Assembly: GCA_009843635.1 (NCBI GenBank)
Contig: VYDB01000106.1
Location: 1-32,092, forward strand
Source of the DNA: Gammaproteobacteria bacterium
GTDB lineage: Bacteria > Pseudomonadota > Gammaproteobacteria > Pseudomonadales > Azotimanducaceae
Direction: 5' to 3'
Length of the DNA: 32,092 nucleotides
Position 1 is the stretch's first letter. Every line of letters begins with the position of its first letter. The notes beneath the pieces were generated by a model that was not told where the DNA came from, searched no databases, and was given only the letters and a program-made list of their open reading frames with translations. A program made the position numbers and the translations under genes. Of this stretch, positions 6,703-15,532 are shown in pieces.

Positions 6703-7141
6703 GTCTTGCCTTCACCTTGGCGCTAACTGTGCCCATGTCTGCCCGGCCGGCGACTTTGCCTTTTAGCTGCCCCATCACCTTGCCCATGTCCCGCATGCCG
6801 GCCGCGTCGGTGGTGGCGATGGCGGCGTCGATCAGCGCGTCTACCTCCGCCTCGCTAAGGGGCGTGGGCATGAACGAGCGCACCACGTCGATTTCGAAGG
6901 CCTCCTGCTCGGCTAAGTCGGTGCGGCCCGCGGCTTCGTACTGGGAGCGGCTGTCGTTGCGCTGCTTGACCATGCGCGTCAGCACCGCGATCACGTCGGC
7001 ATCAGCCAGCGCCTTGCGCTCATCCACCTCCACCCGCTTGAGTTCCGCGTTGACCAGGCGCAGCGCCGCCACGAGGCGCTTGTCCCGGGCCTTCATGGCC
7101 GTACGGGTGGCCGTCTGGATGCGGTCCTGTAGGTCGCTCAT
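6692..7141 (-). CDS. yqeY: GatB/YqeY domain protein
   Basis: A 149-residue YqeY-family protein, homologous to the C-terminal tRNA-binding region of GatB. Its role is not settled and it is often linked to tRNA or amidotransferase functions. Recognisable segments are the N-terminal MSDLQDRIQTATRTAMKARDK, the LRLVNAELKRVEVDER helix, the VVRSFMPTPLSEAEVDALI segment and the conserved MGKVMGQLKGKVAGRADMGTVSAKVKARL tail. The length is complete. It is downstream of rpsU on the same strand, the order seen in many bacteria where rpsU and yqeY precede dnaG. Here dnaG does not follow, because the convergent sulfotransferase gene begins at once. The ribosome site GAGG lies six bases before ATG 7141. Confidence 0.93.
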   Translation of the reverse strand: MSDLQDRIQTATRTAMKARDKRLVAALRLVNAELKRVEVDERKALADADVIAVLTRMVKQRNDSRSQYEAAGRTDLAEQEAFEIDVVRSFMPTPLSEAEVDALIDAAIATTDAAGMRDMGKVMGQLKGKVAGRADMGTVSAKVKARLSG

Positions 7142-7165
7142 GGGGTGCCTCGGGTCCGGTGCCCG

Positions 7166-7184
7166 CGCGAACCTTTGGTTCGCG
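7166..7184. repeat. Perfect 8-bp stem-loop between rpsU and yqeY
   Basis: CGCGAACC (7166-7173) and GGTTCGCG (7177-7184) form a perfect 8-bp stem with a TTT loop. It sits in the 87-base gap between rpsU and yqeY, two bases from a second, stronger hairpin. It has no T-run, so an attenuator, processing site or repetitive extragenic palindrome is more likely than a classical terminator. Confidence 0.6.
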
Positions 7185-7186
7185 TT

Positions 7187-7210
7187 GGAGTTTCGCTGGC
7201 GCGAAACTCC
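7187..7210. repeat. Extragenic palindrome, copy 1
   Basis: GGAGTTTCGC (7187-7196) and GCGAAACTCC (7201-7210) form a perfect 10-bp stem around a TGGC loop. A second copy at 7541-7564 has the same loop and stem except for one base pair, where C-G here is G-C there. Preservation of pairing points to selection on the structure. It lies just downstream of rpsU on the - strand. Confidence 0.75.
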
Positions 7211-7228
7211 CGTTCAACTAGGGTAAGA

Positions 7229-7444
7229 CTAGTGGGTCTTCTCGAACCGCCGCGCCTCGCGCTGCAGCTTCTTCAAGTGGCGCTTCACGGCGGCGGCCGC
7301 CTTGCGCTTGCGCATGGAGGTGGGCTTTTCATAGAACTCCCGGCGGCGCACCTCGGAGAGGATGCCGGCCTTTTCGCAAGAGCGCTTGAAGCGCCGCAGG
7401 GCGACATCGAAGGGTTCGTTCTCCCGAATTTTGACATGGGGCAT
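7229..7444 (-). CDS. rpsU: 30S ribosomal protein S21
   Basis: A 71-residue protein identical in plan to bacterial S21, which helps position the mRNA on the small subunit. The sequence starts [20 protein letters not shown], has a conserved central [19 protein letters not shown] segment, and ends in the strongly basic [20 protein letters not shown] helix. ATG 7444 is chosen because this is the exact family start; an open frame continues upstream but its residues do not match S21. A recognisable ribosome site is weak. It is co-oriented with yqeY and divergent from tsaD, a layout that resembles the conserved tsaD/rpsU locus of Gammaproteobacteria. Confidence 0.96.
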   Translation of the reverse strand: MPHVKIRENEPFDVALRRFKRSCEKAGILSEVRRREFYEKPTSMRKRKAAAAVKRHLKKLQREARRFEKTH

Positions 7445-7478
7445 GTCGAGTTGGCCTGTTCGGCGAAAAAGGGCCGCG

Positions 7479-7506
7479 ATTGTAATGGAAAAGGTGGAAG
7501 GCGCAA
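7479..7506 (-). promoter_or_regulatory. Candidate rpsU promoter
   Basis: On the - strand, TTGCGC (7506-7501) and TACAAT (7484-7479) are separated by 16 bases. The -10 matches five of six consensus bases and the -35 three. It lies 35 bases upstream of the rpsU ATG. Confidence 0.42.
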
Positions 7507-7540
7507 AATGCACCTCTTGCCCTATGGGCGAGAGGCGTTT

Positions 7541-7564
7541 GGAGTTTGGCTGGCGCCAAACTCC
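7541..7564. repeat. Extragenic palindrome, copy 2
   Basis: GGAGTTTGGC (7541-7550) and GCCAAACTCC (7555-7564) form a perfect 10-bp stem with loop TGGC. It is preceded by GCGTTT, compared with GCGTT before copy 1. It lies in the leader of tsaD, 28 bases upstream of the ATG, so it could also influence tsaD translation. Confidence 0.75.
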
Positions 7565-7592
7565 GCGCCATCTGAACTTGGACAACTTGCTT

Positions 7593-8618
7593 ATGCTTGT
7601 GCTTGGCATCGAAACGTCCTGTGACGAGACCGGCGTGGCGCTGTGCGATTCCCGCTTGGGCCTGCTCGCCAACCTGCTGCACAGCCAGGCGGACCTGCAC
7701 GCCGCCTACGGCGGGGTGGTGCCGGAACTGGCCTCAAGGGACCACGTTCGCAAGATCACGCCCTTGGTTAGGGAGGCGCTAGGCCAGGCTGGGGTTAGAT
7801 TGCCGGACATCGATGGCGTCGCTTACGCCGCTGGCCCCGGCCTCATGGGCGCGCTCCTGGTGGGCGCTGCCTTTGGCCGCTCGTTGGCTTGGAGCTTGAA
7901 CAAGCCTGCAATCGGCGTGCACCACATGGAGGCGCATCTGCTCGCGCCGCTGATGGAGGCCGACCAACCGCCGTTGCCATTCGTCGCCTTGCTGGTGTCC
8001 GGAGGCCACACCCAACTGGTGAAGGTGGCAGGCATCGGGGCCTATGAGATGCTTGGCGAATCCTTGGACGACGCCGTGGGCGAGGCCTTCGACAAGGTGG
8101 GCAAAATGCTCGGCCTCGGCTACCCCGGCGGTCCGGCGGTCGCCGCCTGCGCCGAGGGCGGGGATGCCGCACGCTTTCGTTTCCCCCGCCCGATGACCGA
8201 CCGGCCCGGATTGGATTTCAGCTTCAGCGGCCTAAAGACCTTCGCCCTGAATACCGTCAACGCGCACGAGCCCTTGACCGACCAGGACCGGGCCGACATC
8301 GCCCGGGCCTTCGAGGAGGCGGCGGTGGACACCCTGCTGATCAAGTGCCGGCGGGCGTTGGCGGCTTGCGAATGCGAACACCTGGTCATGGCCGGTGGCG
8401 TCAGCGCCAATCGGCGCCTGCGCCAGCGGCTCGAGGCGCAACTCGATGCCAAGGTGCACTATGCCGAGCCCGCGCTTTGCACCGACAATGGCGCTATGAT
8501 TGCCTACGCGGGGTGCCAACGGCTGAGCGCCGGCGAACGAACGCCGCTCAGCATCGTCACCCGGCCCCGTTGGCCAATAACGGAGTTGTTGCCGCCTGCG
8601 GCAGGGAGCGGTGCTTAG
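7593..8618 (+). CDS. tsaD: tRNA N6-adenosine threonylcarbamoyltransferase TsaD
   Basis: A 341-residue ASKHA-fold enzyme that, with TsaB and TsaE, transfers the threonylcarbamoyl group to A37 of ANN-decoding tRNAs. It has the N-terminal [17 protein letters not shown], the metal site H111-M-E-A-H115, the nucleotide loop [11 protein letters not shown], the segment DFSFSGLKT and the late motif [12 protein letters not shown] with the metal-binding Asp. The length matches E. coli TsaD. ATG 7593 gives the standard N-terminus; a longer frame reaching back to 7362 would overlap rpsU on the other strand and is rejected. No clear Shine-Dalgarno is seen, and a strong hairpin precedes the start. The C-terminal [10 protein letters not shown] tail is not conserved. 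Confidence 0.96.
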   Translation: MLVLGIETSCDETGVALCDSRLGLLANLLHSQADLHAAYGGVVPELASRDHVRKITPLVREALGQAGVRLPDIDGVAYAAGPGLMGALLVGAAFGRSLAWSLNKPAIGVHHMEAHLLAPLMEADQPPLPFVALLVSGGHTQLVKVAGIGAYEMLGESLDDAVGEAFDKVGKMLGLGYPGGPAVAACAEGGDAARFRFPRPMTDRPGLDFSFSGLKTFALNTVNAHEPLTDQDRADIARAFEEAAVDTLLIKCRRALAACECEHLVMAGGVSANRRLRQRLEAQLDAKVHYAEPALCTDNGAMIAYAGCQRLSAGERTPLSIVTRPRWPITELLPPAAGSGA

Positions 8619-8685
8619 GTGTTGCAAGGAGCGTTTATTATGTTGAGCAGGCCCTAAACTTGGGGCCGAGAGGGAGGTGCCATCC

Positions 8686-11673
8686 ATGATTAACCGCATG
8701 ATTCGTGTGTCGGTTCTGTTGGGGTTTTGGGTTCTGGGTGCGCAGTCCGCGCTGGCCCAGCAGGCTGGGTCAAGCCAAGCGCCGGAATCCGAAGCGATCG
8801 AGGAGCAGACTTTGCCAGTGGAGGCCACGGAGGAGTCGGCTAACGACGCCGGGCCAGTGGAGGAGATCGTGGTCACCGGGTCGCGCATCCGGCGCAACAC
8901 CTTCACCAGCACGTCGCCGGTAACGGTCATCACCAGTGAGCGGTCGGCCTTGGCAGGGCTGCTTGACACGACGGACATTCTGCAGTCGTCCACTATCGCC
9001 TCCGGGCAGCAAATTGACGATTCCTTTTCCGGATTCGTGACCGATGGCGGCCCTGGCGCCAATACACTGTCGCTACGCGGCTTGGGTGCCCAGCGCACCC
9101 TGATCCTGGTGAACGGCAAACGCTGGGGCTCCTCCGGCGTACGGGGCTCGACCAATTCGGTGGACCTCACTGCCATCCCCTCGTCGATCGTTTCCCGCAT
9201 TGAAATCCTCAAGGACGGCGCCTCTTCGGTGTATGGCGCAGACGCGGTGGCCGGGGTGGTCAACGTGATCACCAAGACTCGCCAAGACGGCCTGCAGGTC
9301 AATGTGGCCGGAGGCTTTCCCGGCGAGGGCGGCGGCGAGCAGTACGGCATCGACGCCGTCTGGGGCAAAATCGGCAGCGATTGGTCGTTCCACGTTGCCG
9401 CCGACTACAGCAAGCAGCGGGAGTTGCGGCAATCGCAGCGGGATTGGGCAGCCTGCAATCGGCGCCCGCGGCTGACCGACCAAGACGGCGGCGGCGATAT
9501 CGACAACCGCGACCCGGCCACTGGCGAGGAGCTTTGCTTTGGCGCGGTTTACGGCTTTGCGGTTTCGCCGTTCGGCTGGGTGCACTACAACCCCGACCTT
9601 GGCCCGGGTGCCGACCCCGCCTCACCGTTCTTCGACCCCTTGTTGAACGGCGCGCTGGGCATTCCTTGGTTCACGCGGGAACCTGCTGGCCCGTTGGATA
9701 ACCAAGGCGACTTCTACCGGGACACGCGCAGTCCGCAAATCGCGCAGATGATCTCGGAATCGGATCGGTTCTCGGTCACCGCCTATGCCGACAAGGATTT
9801 GACGCTTTTTGGGAACAACGCCAACGCTTTCCTGGAGTTCTACTACAACCAGCGCGACACCCGCGCCAACGGCGGCCACCGGCAGTTGTTCGAGGCGGTT
9901 CCCGCCAGCAATCCGACCAATCCCTTTGGAGATCACGGCCCGCTGCCTGCCGCTTTCGGACGAGGCTTCGCCGCTCTGCCGGTGCTGATGAGCTACGGCC
10001 TCCAGGATCCAGACACCCATGTGGACGTTTGGAGATACAACCTGTTCGGGGGGATCGAGGGGGAGCTTTCCAGCACTTGGTCCTACAACGGCCACTTGGG
10101 CTACAGCTACTCAAAGGGAAGCTACGAGTCGGACAACTGGTTGGATGACCGCGTCGTCGCGTCGCTGGACGCCACGCTGGACGATAACGGCAACTTGGTG
10201 TGCCGGCAATTGGACCGTTACCCCGGCTGCATCGCCCCAAACATGTTCACGGGCGGGGCCCTGCTCGAAGGCACCCTGCCAGCGGACTACGTCGACTACA
10301 TCTCCAAGGTCACTAGGGGCGAGACCATCTACAAGGGCTGGCAAGCCTCCGGCTACGTCACGGGGACGCTGTTTTCGCTGTGGGACGACGAAGCGGTAAG
10401 CCTGGTGGTTGGCGGTGAGGTGCGCCGCGAGGAGATCGACGATGAGCCCGACCCGGAGTCGCAGAACGACAACGTCTGGGGTTCAACCTCGGCCCTGATC
10501 ACCGCCGGCAAGGATACGGTGCGGGAATTGTTTGTCGAGCTGGAGTTGCCGCTGCTTCCGCCCAACACGCCCTTGGCCGAAGAGGTGCTGCTCAATCTGT
10601 CCAGCCGCTACACCGACTACAACTCCTACGGGGACGACTGGACGGAGCGGGCGCAGCTCAGTTGGCAGTTCAACCCCTGGCTGCGGCTCAGGGGCACCTA
10701 CGGCACCTCGTTCCGCGCACCGGACCTGTTCGAGCAGTTTCTGGGCGACGAGACCGGATTTTTAGGCTTGCTGGTCGATCCCTGCGTCCAATACGGTGAG
10801 AACAACGATCCCGGCGACCCCATCTACGACAACTGCGCAAGCCTCGGTCTGCCGCCAGACCACGGCAGCGACGGTGGTCCTGGCGTGCGCGCCATCACTG
10901 GCGGCAACCCGGATCTGCAGGCGGAGACTTCAAAGTCCTGGACCGCTGGCTTGGTCCTCTCGCCCGAGCAACTGGGCGCTTCCTTGGCGTTGAACTTCTT
11001 CGAAATCGAACTCAAGAACACGGTCGCCAGCCCGAGTGTGGGCTATGTGCTGTTCCAATGCCTTAACTCCGCCGGCCTCAGCCACCCGTTCTGCGATCGC
11101 ATCGCGCCGCGCGACGTGGATGGTTTTCTGACCGATGTGGACGCCTCCCTGCTGAACGTCGGCATCCAGCGCACCAAGGGCCTTGATGTGGACCTCCTGT
11201 ACGAGCGGGCCTTCTCACGCTTCGACCTGGCGGTGGACCTCTCCGTCACACACCTCAGGGAGCAGTACGAACAATTGCTTGGCGAGGAATACGAGTTGGC
11301 TGGCCGCTGGGGCTTTCCCAAGTGGACGGCGGAACTCGACATCTACGTGGACTGGCGTGAGTGGCGTTTCCTATACAGCGTGGGCTACGTCGGCCACAGC
11401 CGGGAGGAGCGCCAATTCGACCCCGGCACGACCAACGTGGACCGCATTCGCAGAACGCCGTCCAAGGACTACCATACCCTGTCGGCTCGCTACACCAGCC
11501 CCAACGATTGGCAGGTCATCGCCAGCGTGCGCAACCTGTTTGATTCCGACCCGCCCATCGTTTCCGACGGCCAAGGATCGAATTCCGCTGGCCGAATCTT
11601 CAACACGATACCGGGGGCCGGCTACGACCTGCTCGGCCGCACCTTCGTGCTGCAGATATCAAAGGGTTTCTGA
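8686..11673 (+). CDS. TonB-dependent outer membrane receptor
   Basis: A 995-residue outer membrane transporter that imports a bulky substrate using energy from TonB. The signal peptide is residues 1-24 (cleavage after SALA). An acidic linker leads to the TonB-box-like EEIVVTGSR and then the plug domain, with NTLSLRGLGAQRTLILVNGKR and VSRIEILKDGASSVYGADAVAGVVNVITK as landmarks. The rest is a beta barrel ending with an aromatic residue (TFVLQISKGF). ATG 8686 is favoured over GTG 8677 because GGGAGG (8672-8677) is eight bases upstream. A secreted peptidase follows after three bases, so peptides or a peptide-bound cofactor are plausible substrates. Substrate identity is inference. Confidence 0.93.
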   Translation: MINRMIRVSVLLGFWVLGAQSALAQQAGSSQAPESEAIEEQTLPVEATEESANDAGPVEEIVVTGSRIRRNTFTSTSPVTVITSERSALAGLLDTTDILQSSTIASGQQIDDSFSGFVTDGGPGANTLSLRGLGAQRTLILVNGKRWGSSGVRGSTNSVDLTAIPSSIVSRIEILKDGASSVYGADAVAGVVNVITKTRQDGLQVNVAGGFPGEGGGEQYGIDAVWGKIGSDWSFHVAADYSKQRELRQSQRDWAACNRRPRLTDQDGGGDIDNRDPATGEELCFGAVYGFAVSPFGWVHYNPDLGPGADPASPFFDPLLNGALGIPWFTREPAGPLDNQGDFYRDTRSPQIAQMISESDRFSVTAYADKDLTLFGNNANAFLEFYYNQRDTRANGGHRQLFEAVPASNPTNPFGDHGPLPAAFGRGFAALPVLMSYGLQDPDTHVDVWRYNLFGGIEGELSSTWSYNGHLGYSYSKGSYESDNWLDDRVVASLDATLDDNGNLVCRQLDRYPGCIAPNMFTGGALLEGTLPADYVDYISKVTRGETIYKGWQASGYVTGTLFSLWDDEAVSLVVGGEVRREEIDDEPDPESQNDNVWGSTSALITAGKDTVRELFVELELPLLPPNTPLAEEVLLNLSSRYTDYNSYGDDWTERAQLSWQFNPWLRLRGTYGTSFRAPDLFEQFLGDETGFLGLLVDPCVQYGENNDPGDPIYDNCASLGLPPDHGSDGGPGVRAITGGNPDLQAETSKSWTAGLVLSPEQLGASLALNFFEIELKNTVASPSVGYVLFQCLNSAGLSHPFCDRIAPRDVDGFLTDVDASLLNVGIQRTKGLDVDLLYERAFSRFDLAVDLSVTHLREQYEQLLGEEYELAGRWGFPKWTAELDIYVDWREWRFLYSVGYVGHSREERQFDPGTTNVDRIRRTPSKDYHTLSARYTSPNDWQVIASVRNLFDSDPPIVSDGQGSNSAGRIFNTIPGAGYDLLGRTFVLQISKGF

Positions 11674-11676
11674 TCC

Positions 11677-13635
11677 ATGCGCAGAGGAACCCGCTCACAG
11701 GGCGCCATGGGGCTTGCCTTGGCGCTGGCGCTGATTTCCGGGACGGCTCTGGCCACCACCCAGGAGGACGTTTGGATCCCGCTTCAAGCCTGGGTTCACG
11801 ATCCGGTCATTGCCAGCGTCGACGTCAGTCCGGACGGCAAGCGTTTGGCGGCGTTGACGCTGCGGAATGTCAACGAAGCGGCGCAGGTGACGGTTTGGAA
11901 CACGACCGAACTCCACGCCGAGCCATCGGGCCGCTTCGCGCCCAAAGATGCCAAGGCGCTTTTCGTGACTTGGCTCAGCAACAAGACTTTGGCGGTCGTG
12001 GGCCGTCAGAAGTTCGATTTCCGAACCGGCGGCAAGCCAACCCGCTGGTTTCGGGACCTGCTCTACATCTACGCCCTCGGGCCGGACAACGAGGTGGTGC
12101 GTGAGCTTCGGCTGCTCGACAAGGAGGAGGTCATCGCCTTCGACGTCGAAAACCGTCTGCGGCTTAAGCCGGACAAGGCGCTGCTCAGCGTCATTTCAAC
12201 GGAGTTCATCACGGACCTGTATGAGCTTGATCTGAACAGCTTCCGAACCCAACGCGTTTATCGAGGATCGCCTAAAGCCGCTGCGATCACCAATTTCCGT
12301 GGCGAAGTGATGGCCAAAACGGAGTTTGAAGGCGGCGGCGAGCGCGGGCCCCACATCCGGTACTCCTACCGGCACCCGGAAACTGGCAAGTGGGAGCACC
12401 ATCACAGCCTTTACGCCAAGGAACGGGAAGGCTTGACGCCGGTGGCCCAGGACCGGGACGGCCGAACCCTGTACATGCTGGACAACACCGGCCGGGACAA
12501 AAGCGTGTTGCGCAAGTACGACCTTGCCACCCGTGAGCTCAGCGAGCCGATTTTTGGGGAACCGGGGTTCGAAGTTAGTGACGTCATGCAAAGTCAACTG
12601 CCGGACTCCTATGGCGAAGTCACTGGCTTCGTTTACGCTGATGACCGGGTGCGGCGCAAATGGGTGCATCCGCAATGGAAAAGCCTGTATGAGATGGTGG
12701 AAAGCGCCTTGCCGGCCGGTCAGACGCATCTGATTGTCTCAAGGTCCGATGATGGGAATCAGCAGGTGATCCGCTCCACCGGCGACCGGGAGGCGGGCAG
12801 CTACTACCTGCTGAGCAACGGCAAGGAGCTGATGCCCTTGGGCCGTGCCTACCCGCATCTCGACCCGGCCAAGCTGAGCGACATGCGCTACGTGGAATAT
12901 GCCGCTCGGGACGGGCTGACCGTTCCGGGCTACCTGACCCTGCCGCGCTATGGCGAGGCGCCCTATCCAGCCGTGGTGCTGCCCCACGGCGGCCCTTGGG
13001 CGCGGGACTACTGGGGTTGGGATGCGTGGGTGCAGTTTCTGGCCAACCGCGGCTATGCCGTCCTGCAGCCCAACTACCGCGGCTCCTCGGGTTTCGGGCA
13101 AAAGCTGTGGCGGGCTGGCGACCGCGAATGGGGCCAAAAAATGCAGGACGACAAGGACGACGGCGCCGCTTGGCTGGTGGACCAAGGCATTGCCCATGCC
13201 GACCGCATTGCGATCTTCGGCTATTCCTACGGCGGCTACGCAGCCATGGCCGCAGCCGTGCGTCCGAATTCGCCCTTTCAGTGCGCCATTGCCGGAGCTG
13301 GCCTGTCTGAACTGAGAACCTTCGACAAGATCACCTTTGAAAATCCCTTCACCCGCGAATACCAAAATCCCACCGTCGCCGGGCTGTCACCCTTGGATCA
13401 CGTGAAGTCCGCCAACATTCCCATCTACTTGTTTCACGGCGACCGCGATCAGCGGGTGCCGGTGGACCAGTCGCGCAAGTTCCATAGAGCCCTGCGGCGA
13501 GCCGGTGCGGCTGTGGAGTACAACGAGATCATTGATCTCTGGCACAGCCTCCCTTGGTGGCCCACGCACCACATGAGCCTGTTCGAGAACCTGGAGGACT
13601 ACCTGGCCAACCGTTGCGGGCCGGGGGGCCTGTAG
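11677..13635 (+). CDS. Secreted S9-family serine peptidase
   Basis: A 652-residue prolyl-oligopeptidase-family peptidase, probably periplasmic. The signal peptide covers about 1-27 (LALALALISGTALA/TTQED). Residues about 40-390 form a divergent beta-propeller (SPDGKRLAALTL and later blades). The C-terminal alpha/beta hydrolase starts near 410 with LTVPGYLTLPRYGEAPYPAVVLPHGGPW. The catalytic triad reads S517 in GYSYGG, D591 in HGDRDQRVP and H623 in DLWHSL. The His context is unusual: most relatives have Glu-Gly before it. The gene begins three bases after the TonB receptor stop, so the two should be translated together and may take up and cut the same peptides. It is convergent with cca. Confidence 0.92.
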   Translation: MRRGTRSQGAMGLALALALISGTALATTQEDVWIPLQAWVHDPVIASVDVSPDGKRLAALTLRNVNEAAQVTVWNTTELHAEPSGRFAPKDAKALFVTWLSNKTLAVVGRQKFDFRTGGKPTRWFRDLLYIYALGPDNEVVRELRLLDKEEVIAFDVENRLRLKPDKALLSVISTEFITDLYELDLNSFRTQRVYRGSPKAAAITNFRGEVMAKTEFEGGGERGPHIRYSYRHPETGKWEHHHSLYAKEREGLTPVAQDRDGRTLYMLDNTGRDKSVLRKYDLATRELSEPIFGEPGFEVSDVMQSQLPDSYGEVTGFVYADDRVRRKWVHPQWKSLYEMVESALPAGQTHLIVSRSDDGNQQVIRSTGDREAGSYYLLSNGKELMPLGRAYPHLDPAKLSDMRYVEYAARDGLTVPGYLTLPRYGEAPYPAVVLPHGGPWARDYWGWDAWVQFLANRGYAVLQPNYRGSSGFGQKLWRAGDREWGQKMQDDKDDGAAWLVDQGIAHADRIAIFGYSYGGYAAMAAAVRPNSPFQCAIAGAGLSELRTFDKITFENPFTREYQNPTVAGLSPLDHVKSANIPIYLFHGDRDQRVPVDQSRKFHRALRRAGAAVEYNEIIDLWHSLPWWPTHHMSLFENLEDYLANRCGPGGL

Positions 13636-13653
13636 GGCCGGACGTTCCCGCGA

Positions 13654-14703
13654 CTAACGTTGCGCTTGGGCGAGCCGTCGCAGCCGCGACTCGCGCAGGC
13701 GCTTGCCCATTTCTGGGCCGCTTAGCTTGGGCCAGCGCTGGCGCTCCGCTGCGAGTTCGTTCTCCATGCGGACCAGCGCGGCATCGAGCGGGTCGAGGTT
13801 GACGCCTGCCTTGAATCCGGCAACGGTCAGCGCTGCGCGGCGCCGGACGGGGTCGCGCAAGCCGTTGATGGCGGTCAGTGCGGTGAGCAGCGCCTCGGCA
13901 TCGGCGCCCCGCCAGGCGCTTAAGGTGCGTCCATGGCCGGCGATGTCATCAGCGAGCCGGGCGAAGGCGTTGGGCGGCTTCAGCCGTTTGCTGAGCGCGG
14001 CCGCGGCGGCAGGCGTCAAGGACCAGCCGATGGCGCCGTAGCGGGCCTCGGCGTCTTCAAGCCCGTCGTCGAGGCGGATGTCCTTAAGTTCCGGGAACCA
14101 GGGCGACAGGCAGCCGCAGTCCAGGAGCACCTCGATGAATCGTTGCGGGGCCGGCGCGGCCAAGGCCTTGCGGAACTCGCCCCAGACGCGCTCGGCGGGC
14201 AGCTCACTTAAGGATTCGGCCATGCCGGCCATGAAGGCCCGGGTGTCTCGATGGACGCTGAACCCCTGGAGCTGTGCTGCGAAGCGCGCCACGCGGAACA
14301 CCCGCAGCGGGTCTTCGGCGAAGGCCTCGGTCACGTGGCGGAGAATGCGGCGCTCCAAGTCCTGGCGGCCATTGAAGGGGTCGATCACGCGCCCGCGCCC
14401 GTCCTTGGCCAGTGCGTTGATGGTGAGGTCGCGCCGCGCGAGATCCTCCTCCAGGGTCACTTCAGGGTTGGCGTCGGTGTCAAACCCGGCGTGGCCGGCG
14501 GCGGTCTTGCGCTCGGTGCGGGCCAAGGCGTATTCCTCGTGGGTGTCCGGGTGCAGGAACACCGGGAAGTCCTTGCCCACTTGGCGGTAGCCTTGGGCGA
14601 GCAGGGCCTCGGCGCTGCCGCCCACCACCAGCCAGTCGCGCTCGCCCAGGTCCCGCCCGAGCAGTTCGTCGCGCACCGCGCCGCCGACCAAGTAGATTTC
14701 CAC
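13654..14703 (-). CDS. cca: CCA tRNA nucleotidyltransferase, short form without HD domain
   Basis: A 349-residue class II enzyme that adds or repairs the 3' CCA of tRNAs. The N-terminal catalytic head is closely E. coli-like: GGAVRD at 7-12, ERDW at 21-24, the [22 protein letters not shown] segment, the [10 protein letters not shown] motif and [15 protein letters not shown]. The first metal-binding residue of the usual Asp-x-Asp pair is Glu21 here, with Asp23 kept. The C-terminal phosphohydrolase HD domain of E. coli Cca is missing: no His-Asp motif occurs after residue 210. It starts with GTG at 14703, four bases after apaH, behind an AAGG site. Loss of HD should leave CCA synthesis but remove phosphatase/phosphodiesterase activity. 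Confidence 0.93.
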   Translation of the reverse strand: MEIYLVGGAVRDELLGRDLGERDWLVVGGSAEALLAQGYRQVGKDFPVFLHPDTHEEYALARTERKTAAGHAGFDTDANPEVTLEEDLARRDLTINALAKDGRGRVIDPFNGRQDLERRILRHVTEAFAEDPLRVFRVARFAAQLQGFSVHRDTRAFMAGMAESLSELPAERVWGEFRKALAAPAPQRFIEVLLDCGCLSPWFPELKDIRLDDGLEDAEARYGAIGWSLTPAAAAALSKRLKPPNAFARLADDIAGHGRTLSAWRGADAEALLTALTAINGLRDPVRRRAALTVAGFKAGVNLDPLDAALVRMENELAAERQRWPKLSGPEMGKRLRESRLRRLAQAQR

Positions 14704-14707
14704 CGCG

Positions 14708-15529
14708 TCAAACCTTAGCGTTCAGGGCTTGGATGACAATGCGTTCGCCGCTTTCCAAGCACAGGGCGGTTAGGCTGCGGCCCCAGACGCAGCCGGTGTC
14801 CAAGGCAATCAGGTTGTCCTTGCCGGTGTGTCCGTTCAGTGCCGCCCAGTGGCCGAACAGCAGACGTTGCCCATCGAGCGCGTCCGCGGCCAGTTCGTAC
14901 CAGGGCCGGCAATCCGGCGGCGCTTCGTCCAATGCGCCCTTGTGTTTGAAGTCCAACCTCCCCTTGGCGTCCACCAAGCGGATGCGGGTGAAGCCGTTGG
15001 TTAGGATGCGCCAGCGGTCCATGCCGACATGTTTTTTCTTCAGCCTGCGCGGCCGGTCGCCGTAGAGGTCGCGGAAGTAGCCCTTGAATTCCGGTCCCTC
15101 CAGCACGCCCATCAGCTCATCCGAAGCGGCTTGGGCGTCAGCGAATGTCCAGCCCGGCAGAATGCCAGCGTGAACCATCGCGTAGCCCAAGCTCGGGTCC
15201 TGGTGAAAGAAAGGTTGCCGCCGCAGCCAATTAGCGATGGCGGGGGCCTCCTGCGCTGCGAGCAGGTCGGTGAAGGTGTCGGTGGCGCGAACGGGATGGC
15301 CGCCGTACCAGATGGCAAGGAAGTGCAGATCGTGGTTGCCGAGCACGGTCGTCACGCGGTCGCCGAGCGCCATGACGCGCTCCATCACCGCCAGCGAGTC
15401 CGGTCCGCGGTTGACGAGGTCGCCCAGCAGCCAGAGCGCGTCGTGCCGCTCGTCGAAGGCGACTTCGTCCAGCAGCGCGGCGAATTCGGCGTGGCAGCCT
15501 TGGATGTCGCCAACGGCGTAGGTGGCCAT
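14708..15529 (-). CDS. apaH: Symmetrical bis(5'-nucleosyl)-tetraphosphatase ApaH
   Basis: A 273-residue metallophosphatase that splits Ap4A into two ADP and also removes Np4 caps from RNA in E. coli. The phosphoesterase motifs are in order: [23 protein letters not shown] and [13 protein letters not shown], followed by [10 protein letters not shown] and a late FGHWAALNG, each supplying metal or phosphate ligands. The length is close to E. coli ApaH. The ATG at 15529 has GGAGG eight bases upstream, overlapping the end of rsmA. In enterobacteria apaG lies between rsmA and apaH; here it is absent and the genes abut. Confidence 0.96.
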   Translation of the reverse strand: MATYAVGDIQGCHAEFAALLDEVAFDERHDALWLLGDLVNRGPDSLAVMERVMALGDRVTTVLGNHDLHFLAIWYGGHPVRATDTFTDLLAAQEAPAIANWLRRQPFFHQDPSLGYAMVHAGILPGWTFADAQAASDELMGVLEGPEFKGYFRDLYGDRPRRLKKKHVGMDRWRILTNGFTRIRLVDAKGRLDFKHKGALDEAPPDCRPWYELAADALDGQRLLFGHWAALNGHTGKDNLIALDTGCVWGRSLTALCLESGERIVIQALNAKV

Positions 15530-15532
15530 CGC

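Noticed and set aside
7362-7592. N-terminal extension of tsaD (frame open from 7362)
   Set aside because: It runs antisense through rpsU and its residues do not belong to TsaD, which starts at [14 protein letters not shown].
7445-7672. N-terminal extension of rpsU (frame open to 7672)
   Set aside because: S21 starts exactly at MPHVKIREN. The extension overlaps the tsaD start and has no similarity to S21.
8232-9368. Long - strand frame over tsaD and the TonB receptor gene (378 residues)
   Set aside because: It covers the ends of two confident genes and their gap, with no recognisable domains.
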